Positions 19,035 through 29,013 of a stretch of DNA of 64,000 bases are shown one piece after another. Source of the DNA: Agarophyton chilense (lineage: Eukaryota > Rhodophyta > Florideophyceae > Gracilariales > Gracilariaceae); contig JARGXX010000098.1 in the NCBI GenBank assembly GCA_030374765.1, forward strand, positions 186,001-250,000, given 5' to 3'. Made by a program: the position numbers and the translations under genes. Position 1 is the stretch's first letter, and every line of letters starts with the position of its first letter. The notes under the pieces were generated by a model. That model ran no database searches and was not told where the DNA came from. It was given only the letters and a program-made list of their open reading frames with translations.

Positions 19035-19270
19035 CGTTTGTAGTTTATGAAAAACATTTTATGAAAAACATTTTGCTCTTCATAAGCAGCGGTACACACA
19101 TTGCACACGTGGCGTTTGGGATTCTTCAAGATTTTTGGCGCTATTTTCCATGTCAAACGCAGTGGTGTACACGTGCAACTTTGTACACGTGTTGAAGTGA
19201 AGTGAGAGACAGCAGGCGCAGGTGCGTTGGGGGGACGTGGATTGCACGTGTAACGTGTAGCGTGACACGT
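19035..19270 (+). promoter_or_regulatory. CACGTG-rich upstream region of the 19599 gene
   Basis: The region contains several CACGTG or near-CACGTG boxes (GCACACGTGGCG, GTACACGTGCAAC, GTACACGTGTTG, GCACGTGTAACG). It begins with a duplicated TTATGAAAAACATTTT motif that resembles the unit starts of the array at 1985-2338. It lies 330-560 bp upstream of the ATG, so it may bind bHLH/bZIP factors. That role is inferred from motif only. Confidence 0.4.
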
Positions 19271-19598
19271 AACGCAAGAGAAGCTGGATGATGTTGCGCA
19301 CAGCGAGTGCGGCGCCGCTTCGCCTCTTTTCGTTTGGTGTTTGATAGCGCGCGCCGTGACGCGAAGTTGCGTTGCGTGGCACTTTGCAGTCGCGCTTGTG
19401 CGATGCATGCACTTCTCGCCGCTGCATGCCATGCTACAAATACCCCCCAACCCCTTACCTCGCCCTTACTTAAGCACGCTGCCTTGGTGATCTCTAACAT
19501 CTCCATGCCACCCTCCGTCCTATCCCACTGTAACCACCGCTTCCTCTTTGGTTTCTCCTTCCTCCCCGCGCCACTCAGCACCACAAAACACCATCGCC

Positions 19599-20393
19599 AT
19601 GGGTTTCTACGACGTTGTCTTCCGCAGAAATCCGCACTTCTCGTATGACGAAGACGCAAAGCCGTACTCGGGAATTCTGCGCTCTCCCGGCCGCAACGAC
19701 CGCGGCCACCGACTGCACCCGTCGCCGCGACGCGTCAGCTTCGCCTCCGAGGACGGGCTTCACCCTTCGCCGAAGAGGTCGCCGCGCTCGAAATCGCGCT
19801 TCAAAGACCACTCCAACAGCTATTCCAGTGACGATTCCTCCGACGCGTTCAGTGGCTACTCTAGCGACTCGAGCTACAACTCAAGCACCAACTCAAATGA
19901 CTTTTCGTGGCCCAAGAGGCAGCGGGGCGCTTTCAGATTTCAACTGTTTGATGACCGCGTGTTTTCCAAACTATCCGGGCCACATGACTCTGACCACTCT
20001 AGCAACTCGTCGAGTGGGCACAAAGGGGTTGAGCGTAGTGAGCGGCATGAACGTCGCGAACGTCGCGAACGTCGCGAACGTCGCGAACGTCGCGAGCGTC
20101 GCGAGCGTCGCGTTAAACGCGAGCGCAATGGATCGCTTGAGAGATATCCGAGACGGTCTTCGTCGCGGCGTCTCGGGAAACACCCCATTCGGCGTGGAGA
20201 GGAGGAGGACAAGCTGCACCATCACCGAAAGCGCAATCGTGGCAAATATGCCTCACCGCAAAGAGGCAGCGCCCATCGCTATGCACGTCATGAGCGTCGT
20301 GAGCGCCATGATGAGCTGCGTGATGATCGGAACAAACATCGTGCCAAGCACCACCCCCCTTTGAGGCGGAAGAGACGCTCCAAACACCATTGA
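19599..20393 (+). CDS. basic low-complexity protein with RVSF (PP1-docking-like) motif
   Basis: The protein has 264 residues. The ATG at 19599 sits in a good context (CGCCATGG). The N-terminus is MGFYDVVFRRNPHF, then KPYSGILRSP and RRVSFASEDG. RVSF at residues 45-48 fits the RVxF motif used to dock protein phosphatase 1, and a GILxSP segment often precedes it in such regulators. A Ser-rich stretch follows, then R-R-E repeats (about 148-175) encoded by a 9-bp tandem repeat around GAACGTCGC, and a His/Arg/Lys-rich tail. It lacks a folded domain and resembles nuclear RS/RE-rich proteins. The 5' side is a CACGTG-rich region. Function is inferred; a regulatory subunit or a chromatin/RNA-associated protein is possible. 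Confidence 0.65.
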   Translation: MGFYDVVFRRNPHFSYDEDAKPYSGILRSPGRNDRGHRLHPSPRRVSFASEDGLHPSPKRSPRSKSRFKDHSNSYSSDDSSDAFSGYSSDSSYNSSTNSNDFSWPKRQRGAFRFQLFDDRVFSKLSGPHDSDHSSNSSSGHKGVERSERHERRERRERRERRERRERRERRVKRERNGSLERYPRRSSSRRLGKHPIRRGEEEDKLHHHRKRNRGKYASPQRGSAHRYARHERRERHDELRDDRNKHRAKHHPPLRRKRRSKHH

Positions 20394-21759
20394 TAGTGTG
20401 CTGAATCGCTAACTGTGTAATTTAGTAGTTTGCAAGCGTTCGCCACACTGCATCGCTCGGTAAAAAAGTAGATGATGCTCGACGCTTTGATTTCCGAATG
20501 AGACGTTAGATGGGCGGTTGACGATGACAGTTTCCGACATTGCCAACTGTGCGAGAATGTGGTTGTCTCCAGCAGGGCAGATGTCACGCACAATGCGCGC
20601 GTCAACTCTGCAGCTGCTCCCCGAACGTGTGGGGCTGCCGCTTAGCGGGGCGCATGCGCCAATCAAAACGGCGCGTGCCTCTTTTTGTTGTTGTTCTGTA
20701 ACGCCCGGGCGCCACCTGCGTGCTGCCTACCAGCAGTGATCACTAGCGCTCGACTGCCACGTGCCACACCAAGTATCCATCTACCTTCGAAACCTACTGC
20801 CTTTGGTACCAACGGTACAGACTACTGTTTTTTCATGCACTTCAAAAATGCCGTGCATCGCTTGTGCGCTTGGTCCGCTTCTGTGTAGCAGCTTTCTGAT
20901 GCGGTGTAGGCTACGACTACAACGAGGCAATTTATTTTCAAACGCTGTTCAGTTCATCACTTGCAAATATGCTCACCACCTTGCCAAATTTGAACCTACT
21001 GACTGACCCAAAACAGATCCTCTGGCTGTTCCACGCCTTGCGAACTATCCCATTTCGTCTCGCTTGTAATCCTCCCCGGACGTCCCGAACGTCTCGAACA
21101 TGTCAAAACGTACGCCTCATTTCTTGTGATACCGCTGTCGTGTACTGACTGATGGATTGGATTGCAACTACAGCGGTGACAGTGCACTTCTGTTACACGA
21201 AACGTCAACACTTTCGGTCACGCTCACCCCGTTCAAATCCCCTCTGTAGGCAACATGTGCATCACCCCTCACTACCATCCTGATTCCATGGCCGACGAAA
21301 AGTGCACGTACCACGCTCGAATGAAACAAAACATTTTGCACCACCGTCCCGTAAAAAGGCCAACATTTTCTACCGTTGTTGCTTTCTCAAGCCAGTAGCT
21401 CACACCGTCGTGTTCACAGTCGAGCCAAATGCATGTGCTGGCCACGCGTTTTGTCACGGAGCAAGAATCATTCCGCCGTCTTTGTTCCGACTCTCCTCTT
21501 CACCATTCCACGTCGAATCTACCAACGCTTTTGCTATTTTCTCTATTTCTTTGGTCTAGCCCTCACATCGGAGAGGCCTGTAGCTATACCTCCAATAAGC
21601 TGTAGAGTAAGTGGAAAAGGTAGCCTCAGACTTGGCCCCTGAGTATCCACACGCTCAAGGAGTTTGAACGAACTATGCGTTCTTCAAGTCATGAGAACCA
21701 CAATTAAAAAAGAGCGATGCACCCCATGGGCAACCTGTGTGTACTTTGTCATTTCAGCC
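20394..21759. other. intergenic, nothing recognised
   Basis: About 1.37 kb separate two genes pointing towards each other. It holds only short ORFs without domains, no obvious repeats and no tRNA. It presumably contains 3' UTR sequence for both neighbours. Confidence 0.5.
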
Positions 21760-22452
21760 TCAGGTTTGAAAGCGTGAAACATAATGGGTTTCCAACGGAG
21801 TTGCCTCCGTACAGCAAAGTGGGTCTGAAAGAGGCCTACTCAAAATATGTTGTCGAAGCTCGCGTACTTGGTCAGATATATCCGTTATAGATACTATCCC
21901 TTCACCTTTGAAACCTTCGAGAGCTTTTCCTCTAATTCCAACCTGAATAACTCGATACGGCATAGGGGCTCCGGTGAAAACGTGATGGTCCGGGTCCCAC
22001 TGAATCAAAACATCACTGTTCTTAAGGCATTCCTTCCACTCTTCCACTCTAGAATGCTGTTTCTTTTCCCATGACGTCGGTACACTTTGAGAGAGCAGCG
22101 CATCAAAATATTTTCGCCACAGGCGAATGGCCACAATCACTTCCTGATTTGGCTTTGAAGCCCATCCCGAACGATACATCATCCATGACAAATTTGGCTT
22201 AATCCATGTCATCCGCGAAAAGCTGAATTCTGAATTGACAAAGTTCCCATTTCTGACAGCTGCTGAGCCTATCGATGGCTTATACGCCTGGTAAACTGTG
22301 ATGGTTTCATCATCGTGTTGAGCGAGAAGGAGCCGAGGCTTGAGACGGGAGTTGCTGTTGGGCTGCAGTCCACGTGCTCGCAGGTAATCGCATATTCTTT
22401 CTTGTTGATGCTTCCACGCCTGGCACGTCCCAAGAGCTCCTGAGCTACCCAT
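21760..22452 (-). CDS. DUF4291 family protein
   Basis: From the ATG at 22452 (MGSSGALGTCQAW) the frame gives 230 residues. Near residue 50-60 it has ETITVYQAYKPSIG, then FSRMTWIKPNLSWMMYRSGWA (about 83-103) and NQEVIVAIRLWRKYFDALL. These are the hallmark blocks of DUF4291, a family common in bacteria and scattered in eukaryotes. Length is close to the family norm. No intron, signal or membrane segment is seen. The frame stays open upstream with a GTG at 22491, but the ATG fits better. The biochemical role is unknown to me. Patchy eukaryotic distribution makes horizontal transfer plausible. Confidence 0.85.
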   Translation of the reverse strand: MGSSGALGTCQAWKHQQERICDYLRARGLQPNSNSRLKPRLLLAQHDDETITVYQAYKPSIGSAAVRNGNFVNSEFSFSRMTWIKPNLSWMMYRSGWASKPNQEVIVAIRLWRKYFDALLSQSVPTSWEKKQHSRVEEWKECLKNSDVLIQWDPDHHVFTGAPMPYRVIQVGIRGKALEGFKGEGIVSITDISDQVRELRQHILSRPLSDPLCCTEATPLETHYVSRFQT

Positions 22453-22499
22453 TGCTCTAAGCCAATGGAAGCGTGAGTTTCGCTTCTTCACACAAAGAG

Positions 22500-23419
22500 A
22501 GTTTCGGAGATTCTACCACAAGACTTCGTCGCCCTAAGCTACTCAAGAGAATGTTGGTTCATAGTCAACAGAAGTAGGGCTCATACGATAATATTCTGCA
22601 CGAACCTTAAGAAATTGTAGAGCATTCAAGTATTCCTACTGCCAGTTCTAAACATGAGACCTCCAAACCGCCAGCGAAGCATTGAAGGCTTAATCATCCT
22701 TACCTCGGAAAAATGGATTATTCCCCGAGACATACTGTAAAGAATCCATTTGACGAAATGCCAGCCGTATGACGGATCAGCACGCAAACCATCACCCACC
22801 CAGCTTGGAAGCGCTCCAAGCTGCTGAAACGCCTGTTCGTTTCTCATATTGAATTCAATGGGCGTTCACATCCAGGTATGTGAAAGCGGGGTTGCCTGCA
22901 GATATTGATGAAAAAGTGTTTACTGGATCTTTAGTTTTCGAAGTTGACATCGCAGTTCTTGCGTCTGTTTTATACGCCCCTTGCTCGGGAGGTGCTGAGG
23001 CTGGACAAAAATTTGAGCACGCTTGAAACGGCGTTGATCGCTGAGCCCCAGGAAAAAAGAAAACCCCTCAAAAATATTCGTTTTGGCATGGTTCACATTC
23101 CTTTTCTTTGACACTTGAGTTCCGTAATGACTGTTCCGAATGATCCATTGGGCGTGATTGACGTGATATACAACCGAAAACAGTGACAAGAAACTGAACA
23201 GGCCTAAATGTGATTTGCACATGGCTGACATGATCTTAGTTCATTGGGTTGATGGTAGGGATTTTTATTCTCCAAGCAGCGTGACAGCGACGACAAAACG
23301 AATCAGTGTGTACAGAAGACAGGGGTAATGGCATGAGCAGGTTAATTGAGAGTCGCACGCTGCGGCATGTGGTATGCATTCACATGGCGTGATAGATATG
23401 ACAAGCTCAAACAAAGCGA
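22500..23419. other. intergenic with two short unassigned ORFs
   Basis: Minus-strand ORFs at 22626-22847 (73 codons) and 22920-23231 (103 codons) are open, but neither shows a recognisable domain. They could be 5' exon material of the DUF4291 gene, or chance. Nothing else is seen. Confidence 0.3.
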
Positions 23420-24136
23420 CTAGACCCAGGCTAGGCGCCACAACTGAATCAGGTATTGAATTATCTCATCAGCGCCCATCTTACTCTCGCCGAACAATCT
23501 GTCCACAAATGTGATAGGAACCTCACGCACATCAAACCCCATTCGCTTCGCTCTGACAATGATCTCCATCTGGAACACGTAACCTGTCGCCTCCATCTGG
23601 CTCATAATGGCGTCAAAACAGTTTCTCCTATACAATCGAAAGCTGCCAGTGAGATCCGAGACGCCAGGCCGCAGCACAATGTGCGCGAGATAATTTGCAA
23701 CGCGCGACACAAGTTTCCTCCGTAAAGTCCATCCGTAAACGCCACCGCTGGGGACGTAGCGCGTGCCGGTGACGACATCGCAGCCAGTTTGTGTCTGTTT
23801 TTCGATAAAGGTCGGGATGAACTTGGGATGATGAGAGAGGTCGGCATCCAGTATGATGACAAAATTGCCGGTGGCATATTTTGCTCCGTGCATGTAGGCA
23901 CTGCCAAGCCCCGCTCGGCGCTCTCGCGGGCGCAGAATGATCTTGTCCGCACCATACGACAGTTGGAGCTGTTTTGCAACTTGGAGAGTGCCGTCCGGAG
24001 ATGAGTCATCTACAATGATGACCTCATAATTGACGTCCGCCTGCCGGAACGCCTCGTGCAGAAAGAAGATGACGTAGGGAAGATTCTCGCGTTCGTTGAA
24101 GGTGGGTAAGAGGACGGAGTATTTATCGGTAGTCAT
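23420..24136 (-). CDS. DPM1: dolichyl-phosphate beta-D-mannosyltransferase
   Basis: This 238-residue GT2-family enzyme transfers mannose from GDP-mannose to dolichyl phosphate at the cytosolic face of the ER, supplying N-glycan, GPI and O-mannose synthesis. It has KYSVLLPTFNERENLP at the start, DDSSPDGT at 43-50, the metal-binding DAD at 97-99 (IILDADLSHHP), GSFRLYRR and the VPITFVDRLFGESKMG block. It ends without a C-terminal membrane helix, like the human and S. pombe type that needs DPM2/DPM3-like anchors. The ATG at 24136 gives the canonical start; the open frame upstream is leader. No intron. Confidence 0.95.
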   Translation of the reverse strand: MTTDKYSVLLPTFNERENLPYVIFFLHEAFRQADVNYEVIIVDDSSPDGTLQVAKQLQLSYGADKIILRPRERRAGLGSAYMHGAKYATGNFVIILDADLSHHPKFIPTFIEKQTQTGCDVVTGTRYVPSGGVYGWTLRRKLVSRVANYLAHIVLRPGVSDLTGSFRLYRRNCFDAIMSQMEATGYVFQMEIIVRAKRMGFDVREVPITFVDRLFGESKMGADEIIQYLIQLWRLAWV

Positions 24137-24460
24137 GTTGGCGGGATGAAGGCAGTGCTCGATAAGGGAGGAGAACGCACACACGGCATGGGTTGCGACT
24201 AGCAGAGCGGTGTGGAATTCGGAAGATGACGGAATTGGGAGAGGGGAGCGCGACGTTGCAGGTATCTCTCTGGCTTGGTTGATCCGGGGACACAGTGACA
24301 ACGATGACGTCTCACGTGGCATCGCGGCCAAGTTGATTGCGGCACGCTCATATGGCGATTCTGGAAGCGCGCCGGCATCAGTGCGAGGCACTGGTGCGAA
24401 GCTGAGCGCCGACATGCGCGCACCCTCTGCCACGATGCACCTCACGAGCTACGAAGGTAG

Positions 24461-24859
24461 CTAGCCAAGGCGCCCATGGTCGCCATCGCCATCGCCGTCG
24501 GGCACGAAGTCAACGCACAGCGCCAGCTGGTCCCCACGCACCGATACCGTATCGTGTTGCCTCAGCTTGCGGCCGCGTCGATGCTCCACATGCCCGTTGA
24601 CGAGGACTAGGCCCTTGGCGATCATGACCTTTGCCTCGCCACCCGTGCAGCACATGGCTTGCAGCTTTAGGAACTGTTCCAAGCGGATGTATTGACGCCC
24701 TTCGTTATCGAATCGGTCTCTCATGCGTACTCCTCCGCGCACGCGCTTGCTGCGTGTGGGCGCGTTTCGGCGCTGCGCGCATCTCGCAGCAGCCTTTTGG
24801 GAAGTGAACGGCAGCGCCGCCGCCGTTACGAAGGCGCTGTTGTTTGACGCTGCTAGCAT
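24461..24859 (-). CDS. S4-domain RNA-binding protein, probably plastid-targeted
   Basis: The S4 domain (about residues 62-115) has IRLEQFLKLQ, TGGEAKVMIAKGLVLVNG and RRGRKLRQHDTV. This is the pattern of small stand-alone YbcJ/YaaA-like S4 proteins of bacteria that bind structured RNA. From the ATG at 24859 the first 50 residues (MLAASNNSAFVTAAALPFT to VRGGVRMRDRF) are Ala/Ser/Arg-rich with almost no acid, like a chloroplast transit peptide. An ATG at 24892 in the same frame would add 11 residues. A bacterial-type protein with a transit peptide suggests plastid ancestry. It is divergent from the lipase gene, with 362 bp between the two starts that probably serve as a shared promoter. Confidence 0.8.
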   Translation of the reverse strand: MLAASNNSAFVTAAALPFTSQKAAARCAQRRNAPTRSKRVRGGVRMRDRFDNEGRQYIRLEQFLKLQAMCCTGGEAKVMIAKGLVLVNGHVEHRRGRKLRQHDTVSVRGDQLALCVDFVPDGDGDGDHGRLG

Positions 24860-25221
24860 GGTGTGAGGCTGGGGCAAGCGCCGCTTGCGCATTCGCTTGC
24901 TGAGTGGCACGGAGCGAGACGAAGAAGACGGCTTGCGCGAAGGCCCGACCGAATCCCCCCGCGCACAGCTCGATCTCATACCGGCCCATTACAATTGTTG
25001 CAGGCGTCTGGCACCAGCGCCACGCCGCCTAAAGGCAGCACGTTTACAACTCGTTTTCAGGAGGCCACGTGACATTGTGTATCGGACGACGAAAAGTGGG
25101 CAACGAAACTGCGTGGCCCGTCCCTCTCTCGCCATGTTTCTTCAGCATAACACACCACTCTGCTTGCCCTCAGAGCCACAGTCGTCTCTGTCATCGTCAT
25201 GCCGCTTCAAACCTATCCATC

Positions 25222-26388
25222 ATGTTCTCCGACCAGCCGCGTCCCCGGATGAACTTTCATCGCTTTTCTGCGCCTACTCCACTCATGTCCGCAGCCCTTC
25301 GCATTGTGTCCGTTCACACGCGCCACAGCATTTTGTACCTTCTCTGGGCCGTCTTATATGTATTTCTTGTCTTGTTGGAACCGGCGATCAATGCCATGGT
25401 TGTATGTACTGATTGGTTATGGCTCAAGTGGCCGTGGTCAGATTTGCGCCTTATGATTATTGCCGGCGCAAAGCGTATTCTTACCGCGTGCTCTCCAGCT
25501 TTAGCCGAGCATTGTTTGTCGCGTTCATTGCTCAGGCGATACATTGGCACCGATCGCTCTCTTCTACCCAGTGAAAAAAAGCAATTGCCATTGCACTCCG
25601 TTTCCCTTAACGGATGTGCGTGGCAGCTGCCGTATCACATTGGTGTATGTGAAGGTACGATTCATTCTATTTGTTCTTTTGTTCTCGCCCACTGTGTCCA
25701 GGTGCTAACAGCTGCTTTTGTTTCCACCTTTGCAGTTTTGAAAGGCGAAAAAGTCGTAGACCACAACACTGTATGGCTAGGTTCATCCGGAGGCGCTCTC
25801 ATTGCTGCTGCCGCCGTTCTCGACCTCGACCTACAATTCCAACTCAAGTTTTGTATTAGTATGGGTATAGAGAGTGTAGAGCGCCACACGCTAGGACCAC
25901 TTGGTACTGTGAGTAATTACACTTTGCCTCATATCTTTCGGTCGCTGCCAAAAGATGCGCATGTCAAAGCAACAGACCGTCTCTTCATTTCTGTCACGGA
26001 AACCCCTCAGAAGGCCAAAGTTTTCGGAAACGCGATAGTCGGAAAATTTAGGAGCAAGGCTCATCTTCACAGCATGCTTGCGGCATCTACATACATTCCC
26101 ATTTACTACGAGAGGCCGGTGCGACCTGGTATTGGAAGGTTTTACTGGGATGGAGGCTTCTCCAATAATCAGCCAGTATTGCACGACGATTGTGGAAGGA
26201 TAGTTACCACAACTGTCAATCCTAGTGCAATGACTGCTGACATTTGTCCACCAACGGACTTACAAGAGACCTGTAATATTGAGCATCTTTTTCCATGCGG
26301 TCATGACCAGGCAATGAGACTTTATGAACAAGGGCGAAGAGATGCCGCAAATTACGTCAAGTCGCTTAGGGCTCATCATGCGTGCTGA
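25222..26388 (+). CDS. patatin-like phospholipase/lipase (PNPLA type) with one 81-nt intron
   Basis: From the first in-frame ATG (25222), with the intron 25655-25735 removed, the protein is 361 residues. A hydrophobic segment at about 36-61 should anchor it to a membrane. The patatin domain has an oxyanion-type stretch LNGCAWQLPYHIGV, the nucleophile elbow GSSGG (Ser162) and the catalytic DGG (Asp283, FYWDGGFSNNQP). The order and the GCxxxxxYHxGV form resemble animal PNPLA2/3 more than plant patatins, so triacylglycerol or phospholipid hydrolysis is likely. The intron has GTACG at the donor, a CTAAC branch site and TTTGCAG at the acceptor. Being 27 codons without a stop, it also reads through. 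AATAAA lies at 26397-26402, 9 bp after the stop. Confidence 0.85.
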   Translation: MFSDQPRPRMNFHRFSAPTPLMSAALRIVSVHTRHSILYLLWAVLYVFLVLLEPAINAMVVCTDWLWLKWPWSDLRLMIIAGAKRILTACSPALAEHCLSRSLLRRYIGTDRSLLPSEKKQLPLHSVSLNGCAWQLPYHIGVCEGTIHSICSFVLAHCVQVLTAAFVSTFAVLKGEKVVDHNTVWLGSSGGALIAAAAVLDLDLQFQLKFCISMGIESVERHTLGPLGTVSNYTLPHIFRSLPKDAHVKATDRLFISVTETPQKAKVFGNAIVGKFRSKAHLHSMLAASTYIPIYYERPVRPGIGRFYWDGGFSNNQPVLHDDCGRIVTTTVNPSAMTADICPPTDLQETCNIEHLFPCGHDQAMRLYEQGRRDAANYVKSLRAHHAC

Positions 26389-26520
26389 CCCGTATCAATA
26401 AAAGTCAACTTTGCCAAACTGTAACTTCGGGGGTTTAATGTATGGTAGATACCAGACTATGTGTTATGAACCAGCGTTCGGCTCGCCAGATTCCCACTGG
26501 AAGTTCGTCTATTCCCTTGT

Positions 26521-28197
26521 CTATTGTGGAACTGGTTTTCTTTTCGGAATGTACGGGAAGGGAGCGAACTTTCTCTCACGTTCGTTATCTACTTTTAAGT
26601 TCTGTAACTGCTCTTTCAGGGAACTTCCCTCCTGTCCTTCGTTTCGCGCGGATACTTCTGTCGTAACGTTTGTGAATGCCGGGTTTGAGAAGGCTTCGAT
26701 AACAAGCTTTGCCAGGTCATCTCTGTTGAGAATTCCCGTCAGAAAATCTCCTTGATCAAACACCAAGTTTTCGATTCCAACAGCGCCAGTAGTGTCATTC
26801 AAGCCAGTTGATCGCAAAACGCAGTACGGAACATCGGAGGTGCGGATCGTATCTTCCCCGGCGAGCTTCCAGTCAAGAATCCGCCCAAGCTTATCACTTA
26901 ACTGTACAATGGGAATCTGTTCCTTGAATTCATTTTTCCGCAAAGTTCTAGTCGAGGCCGCCGTCCCAACATGGACAAGTTTGGGACAATCGGTATTGGG
27001 GTCGTCCACGTAGGCGCGAATGTCAGAAACGCGCAATTCAAACGGTCCCGGGTTGAACGTGGGATTCAGCTCTCCATCGTACTCAAATTTACTGAGCATT
27101 AGCTGCAGAGCCACAATGTTACTTGGATTGAGCGTTGGAGCATCGTCAACTGTCTTCGCGCGACGCACCGAGTTGAACTCATCAAAAGGCATTCTGACCT
27201 CTATCCATTCATCCTTGGTTGTTTCGAAGGTTAGGCAGTGGCATAACCCGTCCCATTTTTGTTCACATCTCACTATCATCTTATAGTTTTTTCCATCGCC
27301 TTTGACCCGCATCAGCAATCCGTCATATCCGCTGAGATTTATTGGCGTTTCAAGGTCAGACATTCTTGCGGACGCAAACCCGCCATTGTTCTCAGTTGAC
27401 ACGATGCCTGCAAAAACCAGCTCACCGTTCTTGGACTGTACTGAACTTGTACTGACTCCACCCATGACCCCATCATTCACCGGGGACCATTGCGAGCACA
27501 CAGCAGTCACGTCTGAAAGGTCTATAATGGAGATCGAGGGATTTCCTGCTCTCGTTCGGGAAAAATGCTTCTGGGCCTCGTGGACCAAGTTTCGAATACC
27601 AACGTACTCTACGTTTTCAGGTTTACTCTCCAAAACGAAAGGAGGCCTTTGGCTCGTCCCAGGAGAGGTATCTCTCTCTGTAGTACTCACTGATCGGGAG
27701 GTAGTACCAGTACAACTTGCTATACACACCACATCATCGAAGATTTGAGGCGAAAGATTGAACAAGTCAGCTACAAACACCTTTAGCCTTCCGTTGTGCT
27801 CTTCTTCGTCGACATTGACTTCAAGATTTTCCAAGGCGTCAATCAGTCGTTGATGATCTCTTGTTAGTGCATTCACTCTCTTTCCTTCTGAGAGGAGATT
27901 ACGAACAACACGACTCCCTGTGCGACCACTTGCACCCGTCACAAGATACGCGCCATCTTTGCACAGCCGCAGGTGACGAGCTATGCGTTCCGAAAACTGT
28001 TCGGTTGCAGTCAAGTTTGACAGCTTTCCCATCTTGTATAGAAGTTGAGTTTGCAGGTGTCGGTAGAAGGGCCAAGGGGGTCGACTAGCGGAAGCTATCA
28101 CGCTGTGTCGAGTACTTTGTACTGTTGAGCAGTTTTCAGCTCGAAGATTGCTGTATCTCTTGAAGTGAAGATGTCCTGAAGATATGAAGGAGTACAT
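26521..28197 (-). CDS. NmrA-like Rossmann plus CIA30 domain protein, HCF173-type
   Basis: From the ATG at 28197 the protein is 558 residues, close to plant HCF173. The first 60 residues are Ser/Arg-rich and poor in acids, like a transit peptide. A Rossmann fold begins with LVTGASGRTG (about 85-94) and NLLSEGKRVNALTRD. The CIA30 domain is inserted at about 255-420 (SPVNDGVMGGVSTSS, GYDGLLMRVKGDG, RMPFDEF). The C-terminal atypical-SDR part follows (VPYCVLRSTGLND, NRDDLAKLVIEAF). In plants this architecture belongs to HCF173, needed for psbA mRNA translation in photosystem II biogenesis. The orthology is inferred. It is convergent with the lipase gene, with 132 bp between stops. Confidence 0.85.
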   Translation of the reverse strand: MYSFISSGHLHFKRYSNLRAENCSTVQSTRHSVIASASRPPWPFYRHLQTQLLYKMGKLSNLTATEQFSERIARHLRLCKDGAYLVTGASGRTGSRVVRNLLSEGKRVNALTRDHQRLIDALENLEVNVDEEEHNGRLKVFVADLFNLSPQIFDDVVCIASCTGTTSRSVSTTERDTSPGTSQRPPFVLESKPENVEYVGIRNLVHEAQKHFSRTRAGNPSISIIDLSDVTAVCSQWSPVNDGVMGGVSTSSVQSKNGELVFAGIVSTENNGGFASARMSDLETPINLSGYDGLLMRVKGDGKNYKMIVRCEQKWDGLCHCLTFETTKDEWIEVRMPFDEFNSVRRAKTVDDAPTLNPSNIVALQLMLSKFEYDGELNPTFNPGPFELRVSDIRAYVDDPNTDCPKLVHVGTAASTRTLRKNEFKEQIPIVQLSDKLGRILDWKLAGEDTIRTSDVPYCVLRSTGLNDTTGAVGIENLVFDQGDFLTGILNRDDLAKLVIEAFSNPAFTNVTTEVSARNEGQEGSSLKEQLQNLKVDNERERKFAPFPYIPKRKPVPQ

Positions 28198-29013
28198 TCC
28201 TAAGGTCGTTATCACGTAACTGCGATCTAGTTAACTTGTCATTTACAACACACTCGATGAGCTATGGTGGCGGTCGAATACCTTTTGACCTTCATGTTTT
28301 TCAATAAAAGAGGATGCTCTAAATTCCATGCTTTTTTTATCTCCACCCATTTCGCCCAAAGCAAATATGGGAACAGTTCTGGCGTCGGTGGCTGAAACCG
28401 CTCGAACTAATAATCGCATGACGAACAGTTGTCCAATGCCCCTCTGGGTGATTCCAGCCTCAAATGAAGGCGTTTGCGATTGAAATAAAATGTTGCTTTC
28501 GTTCGTCATCAGTATCATCTAGCATTTATCGCACTGTAGGAGTGCTGATATCTGAGCGGTCCTTGATTATCACACTCGTTTCGTGTGATATCAAATCGGG
28601 CCTTTTTTCGTACGATAAGGTTGTGCCCCGTTATCTGTTATCTACTTCTCTACTGTAGGAGCAACCTTTCTCACAGCTCAGAGCCGACAAGGGAAAATAT
28701 TCATCTGTGATAATAATTGCGACCTTTACAGGACAACAGGACAAACAAAATGTCCAAAGGCACGTTCTGAACTTCCATTCTCTCTCCCCCTCTCTCTCTC
28801 CCGTCTATACATATATCTATCAATCTACGAAGGTATACATACATATATATATCTCTCTCTTTTGTATGTTCCTGCCAACCGTTTGAATACTATAATATTT
28901 CTCTCGCGCAGAAGAATCCGTTTATCTTGATGTACGACGTTTACAGTTGTTAATGTGCATCTACGAGCTACGGCGAAGGAGTTTTGTTGTGGGGGATCTA
29001 TTGCAACGGAATC
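28198..29013. other. intergenic with CT/AT microsatellites
   Basis: Positions about 28780-28870 hold CTCTCTCT tracts and TATACATACATATATATAT, probably in the 3' UTR of the next gene. A 91-codon ORF at 28243-28518 (minus, true ATG) shows no domain and is separated from the HCF173-type frame by stops. Confidence 0.5.

Noticed and set aside
19615-20364. 249-codon ORF in another frame of the RVSF gene
   Set aside because: It is a shadow frame: the 9-bp repeat keeps all frames open. The 19599 frame has the better start context and a sensible composition.
24980-25221. Upstream extension of the lipase ORF (from 25069)
   Set aside because: The frame begins with GTG and reads like leader sequence; the first true ATG is at 25222.
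28243-28518. 91-codon ORF with true ATG upstream of the HCF173-type gene
   Set aside because: It is in frame with the gene but separated by two stops, and no domain or splice sites support an exon.
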